A stretch of DNA of 59,666 nucleotides from positions 1-59,666 of the forward strand of contig NZ_JAJUWU010000002.1 of the NCBI RefSeq assembly GCF_021390325.1. Direction: 5' to 3'. Origin of the DNA: Jiella avicenniae (GTDB lineage: Bacteria > Pseudomonadota > Alphaproteobacteria > Rhizobiales > Rhizobiaceae). Position 1 is the first letter of the stretch. The number at the start of each line of letters is the position of its first letter. Below the pieces are notes generated by a model that was not told the DNA's origin, made no database searches, and worked only from the letters and a program-made list of their open reading frames with translations. Shown here in pieces: positions 16,733 through 25,913 of the stretch. A program made the position numbers and the translations under genes.

Positions 16733-17323
16733 ATGGCAAAGTTCGTCGTCCTCTCCGGCTGCTCCGGAGGCGGGAAGACCACGCTGCTCGACGAACTGGC
16801 GGGGCGCGGCCACCGCGTCGTCGAGGAACCGGGACGGCGCATCGTCGCCGAGGAACGGCGAGGGGACGGATCGGCCTTGCCCTGGGTCGATCTCGCGGCC
16901 TTCGCGCGCCGGGCCGTCGCGCTGGCCCGAAGCGATTGCGAGGCGGCGTCCGCCTTCGACGGCATCGCGTTTTTCGATCGCGGTCTGATCTATGCCGCAG
17001 CGGCTCTCGAACATGCGACGGGCGAGACTTGCCTGACGGAGATTGCGGCGGGCGCAAGCTTCCACCGCCGCGTCTTCATGACGCCGCCCTGGCCGGAAAT
17101 CTTCGCCCGCGACGACGATCGCAGACACGGACTGCCCGAAGCCGTGGCGGAATATGAACGGCTTCTGGCCGCCTATTCCGGCCTCGGCTACCGGATCGAC
17201 GTCTTACCGAAGACCACGGTCCGGGACCGCGCCGACCACGTTCTCCGCGCTCTGCAGCGGGACTTTCTGCTCGCGGCCGACGCCACCGCCGACGCCGGCA
17301 GGCCCGTCACCCCGCATAGGTGA
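16733..17323 (+). CDS. P-loop ATPase (predicted ATPase/kinase, COG3911-like)
   Basis: A 196-residue P-loop protein with Walker A GCSGGGKTT at residues 9-17, followed by an EEPGRRIVAEE segment and AFFDRGLIYAAAALEH, which matches a family of small predicted ATPases of unknown substrate with nucleoside-kinase-like architecture. The start at 16733 is preceded by AGGGAGA. It is divergent from the DUF2254 gene, and its last 17 bases overlap the 3' end of the pyruvate carboxylase gene on the other strand. Confidence 0.75.
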   Translation: MAKFVVLSGCSGGGKTTLLDELAGRGHRVVEEPGRRIVAEERRGDGSALPWVDLAAFARRAVALARSDCEAASAFDGIAFFDRGLIYAAAALEHATGETCLTEIAAGASFHRRVFMTPPWPEIFARDDDRRHGLPEAVAEYERLLAAYSGLGYRIDVLPKTTVRDRADHVLRALQRDFLLAADATADAGRPVTPHR

Positions 17324-20300
17324 CGAGGAGGTCCTTCGCGTCGATCTGCGAGCCTGCCTTGACGTGGACGGCCTCGATCGTGCCGTCGCGCTCGGCGTGG
17401 ATCGCGGTCTCCATCTTCATGGCTTCGATCGACAGGAGGACGTCCCCGGCCGTGACCTCCTGGCCCGCCGCGACGGCGAGCGTCGAGACGACGCCCGGCA
17501 TCGGCGCGCCGACATGGTTGGCGTTCGTCGGGTCGGCCTTGGGCTTCACGCCGTTGCCCGAGGCGCCGTGGGCGCGGTCCGGCACCTTGACCCGGCGCGG
17601 CTGGCCGTTCAGTTCGAAGAACACCGTGCGCATGCCCTTCTCGTCGGTCTCGCCGAAGCCGAGGCAGCGGATGACCAGCGTCTTTCCGCGCTCGATCTCG
17701 ACCAGAACCTCGTCGTCCTGGGCGATGCCGTAGAAGTAGTTCGGCGTCGGCAGCATCGAGACCGGGCCGTATTTCTCCGCCGCCAGCGCGTATTCCGTGA
17801 AGACCTTCGGATACATCAGATAGGAAGCGAATTCCGCGTCGCTCACCTTGCGTTCGATCTTCGTCTCGATGGTCTGGCGCTCGTCCGCAAGGTCGGCGTC
17901 GGGGATCAGCGAGCCGGGGCGCACGGTGATCGGCGTCTTGTCCTTCAGCACCTTCTTCTGGATGTCCTTCGGCCAGCCCGAGGGCGGCTGTCCGAGATCG
18001 CCGTGCATCATCGAGACGACGCTGTCGGGGAAGGCGAGTTCGCGTTTCGGGTCCATCACGTCGGCGACGGTGAGATCCTGGGAGACCATCATCAGCGCCA
18101 TGTCGCCGACGACCTTGGAGGAGGGCGTGACCTTGACGATGTCGCCGAACATCGCGTTGACGTCGGCATAGGTCTGGGCGACCTGATGCCAGCGGCTTTC
18201 GAGGCCGAGGGAGCGGGCCTGCTCCTTCAGGTTGGTGAACTGGCCTCCCGGCATCTCGTGGAGATAGACCTCCGAGGCAGGCCCCTTCAGGTCGCTTTCG
18301 AAGGCGGCATACTGGGCGCGCACCGCCTCCCAGTAGAAGGAGATCCGCCGGATCGCCGCCGCAGACAGGCCCGGATCGCGATCCGAACCCTTCAGCGCCT
18401 CGACGATCGAGCCGAGGCAGGGCTGCGAAGTGTTGCCGGAAAGCGCGTCCATCGCCGCGTCCACCGCGTCGACCCCTGCCTCGACGGCGGCGAGCACGGT
18501 GGCCGCGCCGATGCCGGAGGTGTCGTGGGTGTGGAAGTGGATCGGCAGGCCGACCTCCTCCTTCAGCGCCTTGAACAGGACGCGGGCAGCGGCGGGCTTC
18601 AGAAGACCGGCCATGTCCTTGACGCCGAGAATGTGCGCGCCGGCGGCCTCCATCTCCTTGGCGAGGGCGACGTAGTATTTGAGGTCGTACTTCGACCGCG
18701 CCGGGTCGAACAGGTCTCCGGTGTAGCAGATCGCGCCTTCGCAGAGTTTGCCGGCTTCCTGTACCGCGTCCATCGAGACCCGCATGTTCTCGACCCAGTT
18801 GAGGCAGTCGAAGACGCGGAAGAGATCGACGCCGCCCTTGGCCGCCTCGGCGACGAAACGTTTGACGACGTTGTCGGGATAGTTGGTGTAGCCGACGCCG
18901 TTGGAGCCTCTCAGCAGCATCTGCAGCAGGATGTTCGGCGCCTTCTCGCGCACGAGGGCGAGCCGCTCCCACGGATCTTCGGTGAGGAAGCGCATGGACA
19001 CGTCGAAGGTCGCGCCGCCCCAGCATTCCAGGGACAGAAGCTGCGGCAGGCCGCGGGCATAGGCCTCGGCGATGGCGACGATGTCGTAGGTGCGGGCACG
19101 GGTCGCGAGCAGCGACTGGTGGCCGTCGCGCATCGTCGTGTCGGTGATCATCACCTCGGGCTTGTCGCGCAGCCAGTCGGCAAAGCCCTTCGGCCCCAGC
19201 TCGTCGAGCTTCTGGCGCGAGCCGGGCGCGATGGGCGCGTCGAACAGCGGCGGCACCGGCGGGGCGTGATCTTCGCTCGGCTGCGGCCGGTTCTTCGTCT
19301 CGGGATGGCCGTTGACCGTCACGTCGGCGAGATAGGTCAGAAGCTTGGTCGCCCGGTCGCGGCGCTTGACCTGCTGGAACAGCTCCGGCGTCTCGTCGAT
19401 GAACTTGGTGGTGTAAGAATTGTCGCGGAACTTCTCGTGGCCGATGATGGCTTCGAGGAAGGTCAGGTTGGTGGCGACGCCGCGGATGCGGAACTCGCGC
19501 AGCGCCCGGTCCATGCGGGCGATCGCCTCCTCAGGCGTCGGCGCCCAGGCGGTGACTTTTTCGAGCAGCGGATCGTAGAACCGCGTGATCACGGCGCCGG
19601 AATAGGCGGTGCCGCCGTCGAGGCGGATGCCGAAGCCGGTGGCGCCGCGATAGGCGGTGATGCGGCCGTAATCGGGGATGAAGTTGTGCTCGGGGTCTTC
19701 GGTGGTGATCCGGCACTGCAGCGCGTGGCCGTTCAGCTTGATGTCGGCCTGTGCCGGAACGCCGGATTCGGGCGTGCCGATCGCCGCGCCGTCGAGAATG
19801 TGGATCTGCGCCTTGACGATGTCGATGCCGGTCACCTCCTCGGTGACGGTATGCTCGACCTGGATGCGCGGATTGACCTCGATGAAGTAGAAGGCGCCGG
19901 TGTCGGCATCCATCAGGAATTCGACGGTGCCGGCGCCGACGTAGTTCGTCGCCTCGGCGAGTTTGCGGGCATGAGCGGCGAGTTCGCGGCGCTGTTCGTG
20001 GGAGAGATACGGCGCCGGGGCGCGCTCGACGACCTTCTGATTGCGCCGCTGGATCGAACAGTCGCGCTCGAACAGGTCGACGACGTTGCCGTGGGTGTCG
20101 CCGAGGATCTGCACCTCGACGTGGCGGGCGCGCTCGACCAGCTTTTCGAGATAGACCTCGTCCTTGCCGAAGGCGGCCTTGGCCTCGCGTTTGGCCTCCG
20201 TCACCTCGCGCTCAAGGTCCTTCTCGGCGCGGATGACGCGCATGCCGCGCCCGCCGCCGCCCCAGGAGGCCTTCAGCATGACCGGAAAGCCGACCGCGGC

Positions 20301-20768
20301 GACCATCTCGCGGACCTTCGCCATGTCGTCGGGAAGCGGCTCGGTGGCGGGGACCACGGGCACGCCCACCTCGACGGCGAGGTTGCGGGCGGCGACCTTG
20401 TTGCCGAGCCGGCGCATCGTATCCGCCGAGGGCCCGATGAAGGTGAGCCCGGCCTCATGGCAGGCATCGACGAATTCGGGGCTTTCCGACAGCAGGCCGT
20501 AGCCCGGATGGATCGCATCGGCGCCGGACAACCGCGCGACCCGGATGATCTCCTCGATCGACAGATAGCTCTCGATCGGCCCCATGTCCTTCGCAAGATG
20601 CGCGCCGTGGCCGACCTGATAGCTCTCGTCGGCCTTGAAGCGGTGCAGCGCCAGCTTGTCTTCCTCCGCCCAGATCGCGACCGTCTTCAGGCCGAGTTCG
20701 TTGGCGGCGCGGAACACGCGGATGGCGATTTCCGAGCGGTTGGCGACGAGTATCTTGCGGATGGCCAC
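17307..20768 (-). CDS. pyc: Pyruvate carboxylase
   Basis: A 1153-residue, full-length biotin enzyme converting pyruvate and bicarbonate to oxaloacetate with ATP (anaplerosis). Domains in order are: biotin carboxylase (residues 1-460; KILVANRSEIAIRVFRAANE, the Gly-rich GGGGRGMRVI loop, and EVNPRIQVEHTVTEE), carboxyltransferase (about 530-800; MRDGHQSLLATR and VKDMAGLLKP with the metal-binding HFHTHDTSG), the PC tetramerisation domain, and a C-terminal biotinyl domain with Lys1118 in EAMKMETA. No anomaly is seen. Confidence 0.97.
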   Translation of the reverse strand: MAIRKILVANRSEIAIRVFRAANELGLKTVAIWAEEDKLALHRFKADESYQVGHGAHLAKDMGPIESYLSIEEIIRVARLSGADAIHPGYGLLSESPEFVDACHEAGLTFIGPSADTMRRLGNKVAARNLAVEVGVPVVPATEPLPDDMAKVREMVAAVGFPVMLKASWGGGGRGMRVIRAEKDLEREVTEAKREAKAAFGKDEVYLEKLVERARHVEVQILGDTHGNVVDLFERDCSIQRRNQKVVERAPAPYLSHEQRRELAAHARKLAEATNYVGAGTVEFLMDADTGAFYFIEVNPRIQVEHTVTEEVTGIDIVKAQIHILDGAAIGTPESGVPAQADIKLNGHALQCRITTEDPEHNFIPDYGRITAYRGATGFGIRLDGGTAYSGAVITRFYDPLLEKVTAWAPTPEEAIARMDRALREFRIRGVATNLTFLEAIIGHEKFRDNSYTTKFIDETPELFQQVKRRDRATKLLTYLADVTVNGHPETKNRPQPSEDHAPPVPPLFDAPIAPGSRQKLDELGPKGFADWLRDKPEVMITDTTMRDGHQSLLATRARTYDIVAIAEAYARGLPQLLSLECWGGATFDVSMRFLTEDPWERLALVREKAPNILLQMLLRGSNGVGYTNYPDNVVKRFVAEAAKGGVDLFRVFDCLNWVENMRVSMDAVQEAGKLCEGAICYTGDLFDPARSKYDLKYYVALAKEMEAAGAHILGVKDMAGLLKPAAARVLFKALKEEVGLPIHFHTHDTSGIGAATVLAAVEAGVDAVDAAMDALSGNTSQPCLGSIVEALKGSDRDPGLSAAAIRRISFYWEAVRAQYAAFESDLKGPASEVYLHEMPGGQFTNLKEQARSLGLESRWHQVAQTYADVNAMFGDIVKVTPSSKVVGDMALMMVSQDLTVADVMDPKRELAFPDSVVSMMHGDLGQPPSGWPKDIQKKVLKDKTPITVRPGSLIPDADLADERQTIETKIERKVSDAEFASYLMYPKVFTEYALAAEKYGPVSMLPTPNYFYGIAQDDEVLVEIERGKTLVIRCLGFGETDEKGMRTVFFELNGQPRRVKVPDRAHGASGNGVKPKADPTNANHVGAPMPGVVSTLAVAAGQEVTAGDVLLSIEAMKMETAIHAERDGTIEAVHVKAGSQIDAKDLLVTYAG

Positions 20769-20913
20769 GGAATGCGTCTCCCGAACAGGTCCGATGGGGC
20801 CGCCGACTTATAGTCACGTCCCGCCGATGCACAAGATTGCGGCGCGTCGCGCGATTTCGCAAGTGCGAAACGTTTACGGCGGTAGCCTGGCTCGGGCAGG
20901 TGGAGCGGCCGGA

Positions 20914-21798
20914 CTAACGGTTGCGGACCAGCGGCGTCTTCTCCGGCCAGACGGTCTTTTCCTTTTCGCGCACGAAGGTGAAGAGGCCCGAGACGGCGAC
21001 CAGCGCCATGCCGGCCATGGCGATCCCGTCGGGAAACTCCTCGAAGAACATCGCGCCCATCACCGTCGCCCAGACGATCTGGCTGTATTGCGTCGGCGCG
21101 ACGCGGGCGGCGGAGGCAAAGCGGGTCGCGAGCACCAGGAGCAGATGGGCGACGCCGACCACGAGGCCGCCGAAGACGAGCAGCGGCCAGAGATCGCGCG
21201 AAGGCGCCACGTATTCCGGCAGCATCAGGACGCCGTTGACGAGGATCGCGGCGAAGAGGACGGCGCCGATCAGCGTCACCCGCCGCTCGCTCGGCCCGAG
21301 GACGCGCAGCACGATGACGGTGATCGCCCCGCAGACCGCGACGCCGACGGCGGCGAAATGGCCCGGAAGGACCTCGCGAAACCCAGGCCTGACGACGAGG
21401 AGGACGCCGAGGAGACCGCCGAGGACGGCCAGCCAGCGCCGCCATCCGATCTCCTCCTTCAGCACCAGCCAGGAGAACACCGTGACGAAGATCGGCAGGA
21501 GGAAGATCAGCGCATAGGCCTCGGCAAGCGGCAGGGTGGTGAAGGCGACGACGCCGAGAATGCCGCCGAGCGTGCCGCTCGCCATGCGCACGAGGAGAAG
21601 CCCGGGCCGCTTCGGGACGAAGACGTTCGACCAGGTGTCTTCGGGACGCTTGGTGAAGAGGGCCGGCAGCAGCGCGATCAGCGACAGGAAGAACCCCACC
21701 TCGAAGACCGGCAGACGCCCACCGACCGCCTTGATCGTCGCATCGCCGCAGGCGAACGAAAAATAGGCCGCGAAGGCCAGAATGATGCCGGTCTGCAT
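20914..21798 (-). CDS. EamA/DMT family transporter
   Basis: A 294-residue inner-membrane protein with ten predicted helices arranged as two EamA repeats. It starts MQTGIILAFAAYFSFACGDA; the first repeat includes GVVAFTTLPLAEAYALIFLL followed by FSWLVLKEEIGWRRW, and the second repeat includes QIVWATVMGAMFFEEFPDG. Members export amino acids, nucleobases or other metabolites; the substrate cannot be read from sequence. The ATG at 21798 was chosen because hydrophobic sequence begins there. An unusual hairpin-rich gap lies upstream. Confidence 0.88.
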   Translation of the reverse strand: MQTGIILAFAAYFSFACGDATIKAVGGRLPVFEVGFFLSLIALLPALFTKRPEDTWSNVFVPKRPGLLLVRMASGTLGGILGVVAFTTLPLAEAYALIFLLPIFVTVFSWLVLKEEIGWRRWLAVLGGLLGVLLVVRPGFREVLPGHFAAVGVAVCGAITVIVLRVLGPSERRVTLIGAVLFAAILVNGVLMLPEYVAPSRDLWPLLVFGGLVVGVAHLLLVLATRFASAARVAPTQYSQIVWATVMGAMFFEEFPDGIAMAGMALVAVSGLFTFVREKEKTVWPEKTPLVRNR

Positions 21799-21823
21799 GG
21801 GAGGTTGTCCGCGCGGGAAACGG

Positions 21824-21845
21824 GGTTCGGCGATAGCGCCGAACC
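21824..21845. repeat. Tight hairpin upstream of the EamA transporter gene
   Basis: A perfect 9-bp inverted repeat, GGTTCGGCG (21824-21832) and CGCCGAACC (21837-21845), with a four-base loop, 26 bases upstream of the EamA start. It is either in the 5' untranslated region of that gene or an operator. With the terminator-like hairpin at 21933-21971 it marks this gap as structured. Confidence 0.5.
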
Positions 21846-21932
21846 GGCCGCCGGAGCAAGCGGAGTTTGCCGCGCGCGCAAGATTGCGTCGCTGCTGTGT
21901 CGTTTCGGGAAGGTGACGAATGACCTGCAGAC

Positions 21933-21971
21933 ACGAAAAAGGGCAGCGAGGGGGGAGCTGCCCTTTTTCGT
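21933..21971. terminator. Strong bidirectional terminator-like hairpin without an adjacent gene end
   Basis: Perfect 15-bp arms, ACGAAAAAGGGCAGC (21933-21947) and GCTGCCCTTTTTCGT (21957-21971), with a 9-base loop. On both strands the GC stem GGGCAGC is followed by five T residues, a textbook intrinsic terminator. No annotated gene ends here: the EamA gene starts at 21798 and runs away, and the plus-strand gene begins beyond 22250. The simplest explanation is a small RNA gene or a leader attenuator in the gap 21799-22250, which otherwise holds no supported reading frame. Confidence 0.7.
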
Positions 21972-22358
21972 CTGCATGCTGCGATCGAGGGGGATGATCG
22001 CTTGGGGGTGCCTGAATAATGCGCCGGTCGAGGGGTGGTTCCCGGGCGACGAATCTTTTTTTCGAGGCCGTCCGATTTTTTTGCTCGCGTCGGCGGGCGG
22101 AGGAGCAGCGGTGCCGAGACACTTCACGCCAGGACGCCGCATCGGCGGGACAGGGGCATGACGGGCGCGATCTCGATTACCGAAATGTAACCCACCGTCA
22201 TCTGCCGCATCGCATTTTGATCTTGGCGTGCTGCGGGGGCGACGTGCATAGTGGCCGCGGGACGCTTTTGCCAAGCGAAGCCGCTGGAGGATCTTTTGGT
22301 CGCGACGTTTCATTCGCTGGTCGACGGGGATCGGGATCTGCAGGGCTGGCCCTGCCGG

Positions 22359-22904
22359 ATGCATGTCTGCGGCCAGTCGGAAGCGCGGCGGTTTCAGGCC
22401 GATCTCGCGGCGACGCACGTCCTGTCCGTCGTCACCCCCGGCCGTTCCTATCTCGGACCGCGGGACGTCGCGCCGGACCACCACCTGAAAGTCGAGTTCG
22501 ACGACGTCGAGGATGCGGGCCGCGCCGGTGCCCCGAGCCTCGAACTCGTGCGTTCGATCGGCGAATGGACGGCCACCCTGCCGGACGACGCGCGATTGTG
22601 TCTGCACGGTCTGCAGGGCGTACGGCGCGCTCCGGCGGTCGCCCTCGGCATTCTCGCCGCACGGGTGCCGCCCGCCGACGCGGTCGCCGCCCTGGCCCGC
22701 TTCTGTCGGCATGCACCGGATCCGAACCTCCTCGTCGTGCGGTTGTTCGACGAGGCGCTCGGCCTCGGGGGCGCGTTGCTGGCGGCCTGCCAGACCCGCT
22801 TCGCCGGTTGCGGCTCGGCGCTGCGGCGACGCGACCAGTCGGAAGGACAGGACTTCAACTTCGACATGCTGGCGCTCGACGGGGAGCGGGCCAGGGGCGG
22901 CTGA
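22359..22904 (+). CDS. Degenerate protein tyrosine phosphatase-like protein (no catalytic Cys)
   Basis: A 181-residue protein resembling the small predicted tyrosine phosphatases of alphaproteobacteria (COG5350 type). It has the N-terminal MHVCGQSEARRF block, HHLKVEFDDVEDAG, and a P-loop region LCLHGLQGVRRAPAVALGIL followed by PDPNLLVVRLFDEALGLGG. The normal HCxxGxxR loop reads HGLQGVRR, so the nucleophilic Cys is Gly while the Arg is kept. It may bind phosphopeptides without hydrolysis or be decaying. I chose the ATG at 22359 because family homology begins there; a GTG at 22251 is the alternative. Its function is unknown. Confidence 0.6.
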   Translation: MHVCGQSEARRFQADLAATHVLSVVTPGRSYLGPRDVAPDHHLKVEFDDVEDAGRAGAPSLELVRSIGEWTATLPDDARLCLHGLQGVRRAPAVALGILAARVPPADAVAALARFCRHAPDPNLLVVRLFDEALGLGGALLAACQTRFAGCGSALRRRDQSEGQDFNFDMLALDGERARGG

Positions 22905-23142
22905 CCTCGTCTGCACTTCGGCCTCTGCCGTCCACCGCGGGCCGGCGCGGTCCGTCATGCGTCCGTCGTGCGGGTCCTGACCGTTCCGCCTCGGCCGGCC
23001 GCTGCCGCCGCGATGTCGCGCCTGCGGTAACCTTACGCCACGTCCCGATTTCAATCACGTCTTTGGCAATTGATTCAGCGAGCTGTTCGACTTAGGCTTT
23101 TTCGGGGCGAAAAAACGACGACGTTTTGGCAGGAGTGGTGTT

Positions 23143-23571
23143 GTGAAAAAGTTTGCTCTGGCGATCGCGTTGACGGTCGCGTCCTGTTTTGCGGTGGTCA
23201 CGGGTGCCGAAGCCGGCATCGTCGCGAAGGTCGATCTCTCGTCCCAGACGCTGACCGTCATCAGCAACGGCAAGGTGATGTATCGCTGGCCGGTGTCGAC
23301 GGCGCGCCGAGGCTATCGCACGCCGACCGGCAGCTGGAAGCCGAAGCGGATGCACCGCATGTGGTATTCGCGCAAGTACGACATGTCGCCGATGCCCTAT
23401 TCGGTGTTCTATTCCGGTGGTTACGCCATTCATGGCACGGGCGCGGTCAGCCGGCTCGGTCGCCCGGCCTCGCATGGCTGCGTGCGGCTCCATCCGGCCA
23501 ATGCCAAGGCGTTCTACTCGCTGGTCAAGCAGGCCGGCATGGGCAACACGCGGATCGTCGTCCAGCGCTGA
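23143..23571 (+). CDS. L,D-transpeptidase (YkuD domain)
   Basis: A 142-residue exported enzyme that crosslinks peptidoglycan (3-3 bonds) or anchors proteins to it. The signal peptide spans residues 1-24 (MKKFALAIALTVASCFAVVT, cleaved after AEA). The YkuD domain fills the rest, with His97 in YAIHGTGAV and the catalytic motif SHGCVRLHPANA (His111, Cys113). It is short because there is no LysM or other accessory domain. The start is GTG. A stem-loop lies 23 bases after the stop. Confidence 0.93.
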   Translation: MKKFALAIALTVASCFAVVTGAEAGIVAKVDLSSQTLTVISNGKVMYRWPVSTARRGYRTPTGSWKPKRMHRMWYSRKYDMSPMPYSVFYSGGYAIHGTGAVSRLGRPASHGCVRLHPANAKAFYSLVKQAGMGNTRIVVQR

Positions 23572-23594
23572 GCCGCGTCGACGACGCCTGAAAA

Positions 23595-23639
23595 CCGACA
23601 CCGGCCCGCCCGGAACTTCGCCCGGTGGGGTGGTGTCGG
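23595..23639 (+). terminator. Stem-loop after the L,D-transpeptidase gene
   Basis: Arms CCGACACC (23595-23602) and GGTGTCGG (23632-23639) enclose a GC-rich loop that can pair further (CCGCCCGG with CCCGGTGGGG). The position just after the stop codon supports a terminator role, though no T-run follows. The remaining gap to 23858 shows nothing else recognisable. Confidence 0.45.
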
Positions 23640-23858
23640 CATTCCCGCTGGGAAGACCCGCATGCAGGCGCCCGGTTTCGCCGGCGCGGCCCCGGCGTGA
23701 TCGGATGCCGGCGGGATCGGCGGAGGTCCGCAGTGCTTGGTGAAGTGCCGGGCGAAACGTCGAAAAGTGGAACGCGGTTTTCGGCGCCCCGGCTCCCGAT
23801 CGAACCGGCCGAGAGCATCGGCGATGCGACGTGATCGCCGGATGCTTCGAGCGGGCGG

Positions 23859-24806
23859 CTACAGCGCCTTGCGCTTCTTTCGCTTGCCCGCGATGGCCCA
23901 GCGGTCGTGGAACCACATCCACTGGTCCGGATGCTCGCGCACCCACCCTTCGACGACGTCGTTGAGCGCCTGGCAGCTCGCCTCGACGTCGATTTCGCCA
24001 GAGGCGTCGCGGGGCAGGTCGAGCCGCGGCTGGAGTTCCAGCCTGTAGCGGCTGTTCGGCAGGCGGATGCAGCGGGCCGGATAGACCTCGGCGCCATATT
24101 GGCGGGCGAGCTTCGGCAGGAGCGGGTTGGTCTTCACCGGCAGGCCGAAGAAGGTGGTCTTCACACCCTTTCGGAACTTCTGGTCGACGAGGACGCCGAC
24201 CGAGCCGCCGCCCTTGAGGATGCCGGCAAGCGACCAGACGGCACCGGCCTTCGACGGGATCAGATGGCCGCCGGCGGTGCGCCGCGCCGCCTGGACGCGC
24301 CGGGCGACATAGACGTTGTTCGGCTGGCGGAAGAGGGCGGTGAATTCGAGACCGTAGGCGGCAGCCCCGATGGGCAGAAGCTCGAAGCAGCCGAGATGAC
24401 CGGTGAAGAAGACGAACGGGCCTTTGCGGTCGCGCAGTTCGATGAAGGTCTCGATGCCGGCGACCTCGATCCGCCCCTCGTTCGGCCGATCGGGGTCGAA
24501 GTCGAAGAGATCGTCGAGATAGACGAATTCGGCGGCGATCCGGCCCATCTGGCCCCAGTTCGCCAAGGCGGTCGCCTCGATCCAGGCCTCGTCCTTCTCG
24601 GGATAGGCGCGGGCGAGGTTCTTCTTCGCCAAGGCATGTCGCGAGGACAGGGGGCCGAGCAGCCGCGCCGCCCGGTCGGCGAAGGCGAGGCCCGCCGGCG
24701 CCGGGAGAAGCCGCAGCACCCTCAGCACCGCAAACAGCGACTTGGCGACGAGGAAATCGCCGGCGCGCTTCGCCCTGAGCGCCAGTTTCAAGACGCGCGG
24801 GTTCAT
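23859..24806 (-). CDS. lpxXL: Lipid A acyltransferase, LpxXL-like
   Basis: A 315-residue acyltransferase of the HtrB/LpxL family. The catalytic HX4E motif is in FFTGHLGCFELLP (His137, Glu142). VLVDQKFRKGVKTTFFGLPV forms the second block and WMWFHDRW the C-terminal one. As the last gene of the acpXL cluster it is most likely LpxXL, which transfers the very long (C28-type) acyl chain from AcpXL to lipid A at the inner membrane. It overlaps the upstream dehydrogenase gene by four bases. Confidence 0.9.
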   Translation of the reverse strand: MNPRVLKLALRAKRAGDFLVAKSLFAVLRVLRLLPAPAGLAFADRAARLLGPLSSRHALAKKNLARAYPEKDEAWIEATALANWGQMGRIAAEFVYLDDLFDFDPDRPNEGRIEVAGIETFIELRDRKGPFVFFTGHLGCFELLPIGAAAYGLEFTALFRQPNNVYVARRVQAARRTAGGHLIPSKAGAVWSLAGILKGGGSVGVLVDQKFRKGVKTTFFGLPVKTNPLLPKLARQYGAEVYPARCIRLPNSRYRLELQPRLDLPRDASGEIDVEASCQALNDVVEGWVREHPDQWMWFHDRWAIAGKRKKRKAL

Positions 24807-25879
24807 GCAGCGGTGGCTTCGCCGCCTCCGCCAGCCTGATCCGAAGCGCCGTCGTCGAGCCTGAGGATGATCTTGCCGAACACCTCGCGGCCCTCCATGC
24901 GCTTCAGCGCGAGGTCGATGCCGTCGAATCCGATCTCGGTGTCGATCACCGGATGGACGAGGCCGCGCGCGATCTTCTCCATGGCGTTCGCCATGTTTTC
25001 CATCCGGCAGCCGAAGGAGCCGAGAAGCTTCAACTGCTGCTGGAAGAGCTGCATCAGGTTGATCTGAGTCGAGACGCCCGAGGTCGAGCCGCAGGTGACG
25101 AGCCGCCCGCCGCGCTTGAGGCAGAGCATCGAGCCCGCCCAGGTGTCGGCGCCGACATGCTCGAAGACGACGTCGACGCCCTTCTTCTTCGTCAGCTTGC
25201 GGGTGACGCCTTCGAAGCGGTCGGCCCGGTAGTTGATGACGTGGTCGGCGCCGAGCGCCTTGGCCTTTTCCGCCTTGTCGTCCGACCCGACGGTGGTGAT
25301 CACCGTGCAGCCCATGCGCTTGGCGAGCTGGATCGCCGCCGAGCCGATGCCCGATCCCCCGGCGTGAACGAGGATGGTCTCGCCGGGCTCGAGCCTGGCA
25401 TTGTCGAACAGCATGTGCTCGACGGTTCCGAAGGTGACCGGCGCGAGCGCCGCGCCGACGGCGTCGCAGCCGGGCGGGGCGGGGACGAGCAGGCGGGCCG
25501 GGACGTTGATCTTCTCCTGGGCGAAGCCGTCGAGATGGAAGCCGTAGACCCCGCCGACGTTTTCGCAGAGATTGTCGCGGCCGGCCCGGCAGTGCCGGCA
25601 GAGGCTGCAGGTCTTGGCGCCGTAGATCGACACGAGCTGGCCCGGCAGGATGTTGGCGACGCCCGGGCCGATCGCCTCGACGACGCCGGAGGCTTCCGCG
25701 CCGATGGTCAGCGGCAGCTTGCGCTTGGCAAAGGCCATGCCGCGCCAGCCCCAGACGTCGATGTGGTTCAGCGCGACGGCTGCCACCTTCAGCGTCACTT
25801 CGCCGGCGACCGGCGGGGGAGGAGGGGAAACGTCGACGGCTCGAAGGTCGCGATCGGCGACGAGCTGGAGTGCGCGCAT
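24803..25879 (-). CDS. Zinc-binding alcohol dehydrogenase family protein (acpXL cluster)
   Basis: A 358-residue medium-chain dehydrogenase/reductase. It has the GroES-like domain with Cys-rich zinc loop (GAKTCSLCRHCRAGRDNLC) and a Rossmann domain with VHAGGSGIGSAAIQLAKRMG. In rhizobia a gene of this type (adh2XL/fabXL) sits in the same place in the acpXL operon and is thought to act as a reductase in very-long-chain acyl elongation; that role is inferred from context. It overlaps lpxXL and lies 34 bp from the ketosynthase gene. Confidence 0.9.
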   Translation of the reverse strand: MRALQLVADRDLRAVDVSPPPPPVAGEVTLKVAAVALNHIDVWGWRGMAFAKRKLPLTIGAEASGVVEAIGPGVANILPGQLVSIYGAKTCSLCRHCRAGRDNLCENVGGVYGFHLDGFAQEKINVPARLLVPAPPGCDAVGAALAPVTFGTVEHMLFDNARLEPGETILVHAGGSGIGSAAIQLAKRMGCTVITTVGSDDKAEKAKALGADHVINYRADRFEGVTRKLTKKKGVDVVFEHVGADTWAGSMLCLKRGGRLVTCGSTSGVSTQINLMQLFQQQLKLLGSFGCRMENMANAMEKIARGLVHPVIDTEIGFDGIDLALKRMEGREVFGKIILRLDDGASDQAGGGGEATAA

Positions 25880-25913
25880 GAAAGATCGGTCCTGAAATAT
25901 GCTCCGGTCGTCT

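Noticed and set aside
17154-20813. A 1219-codon open frame on the plus strand opposite pyruvate carboxylase
   Set aside because: It is the antisense shadow of a fully conserved gene in high-GC DNA. Its product is a low-complexity Arg/Asp/Gly/Val-rich sequence without any domain.
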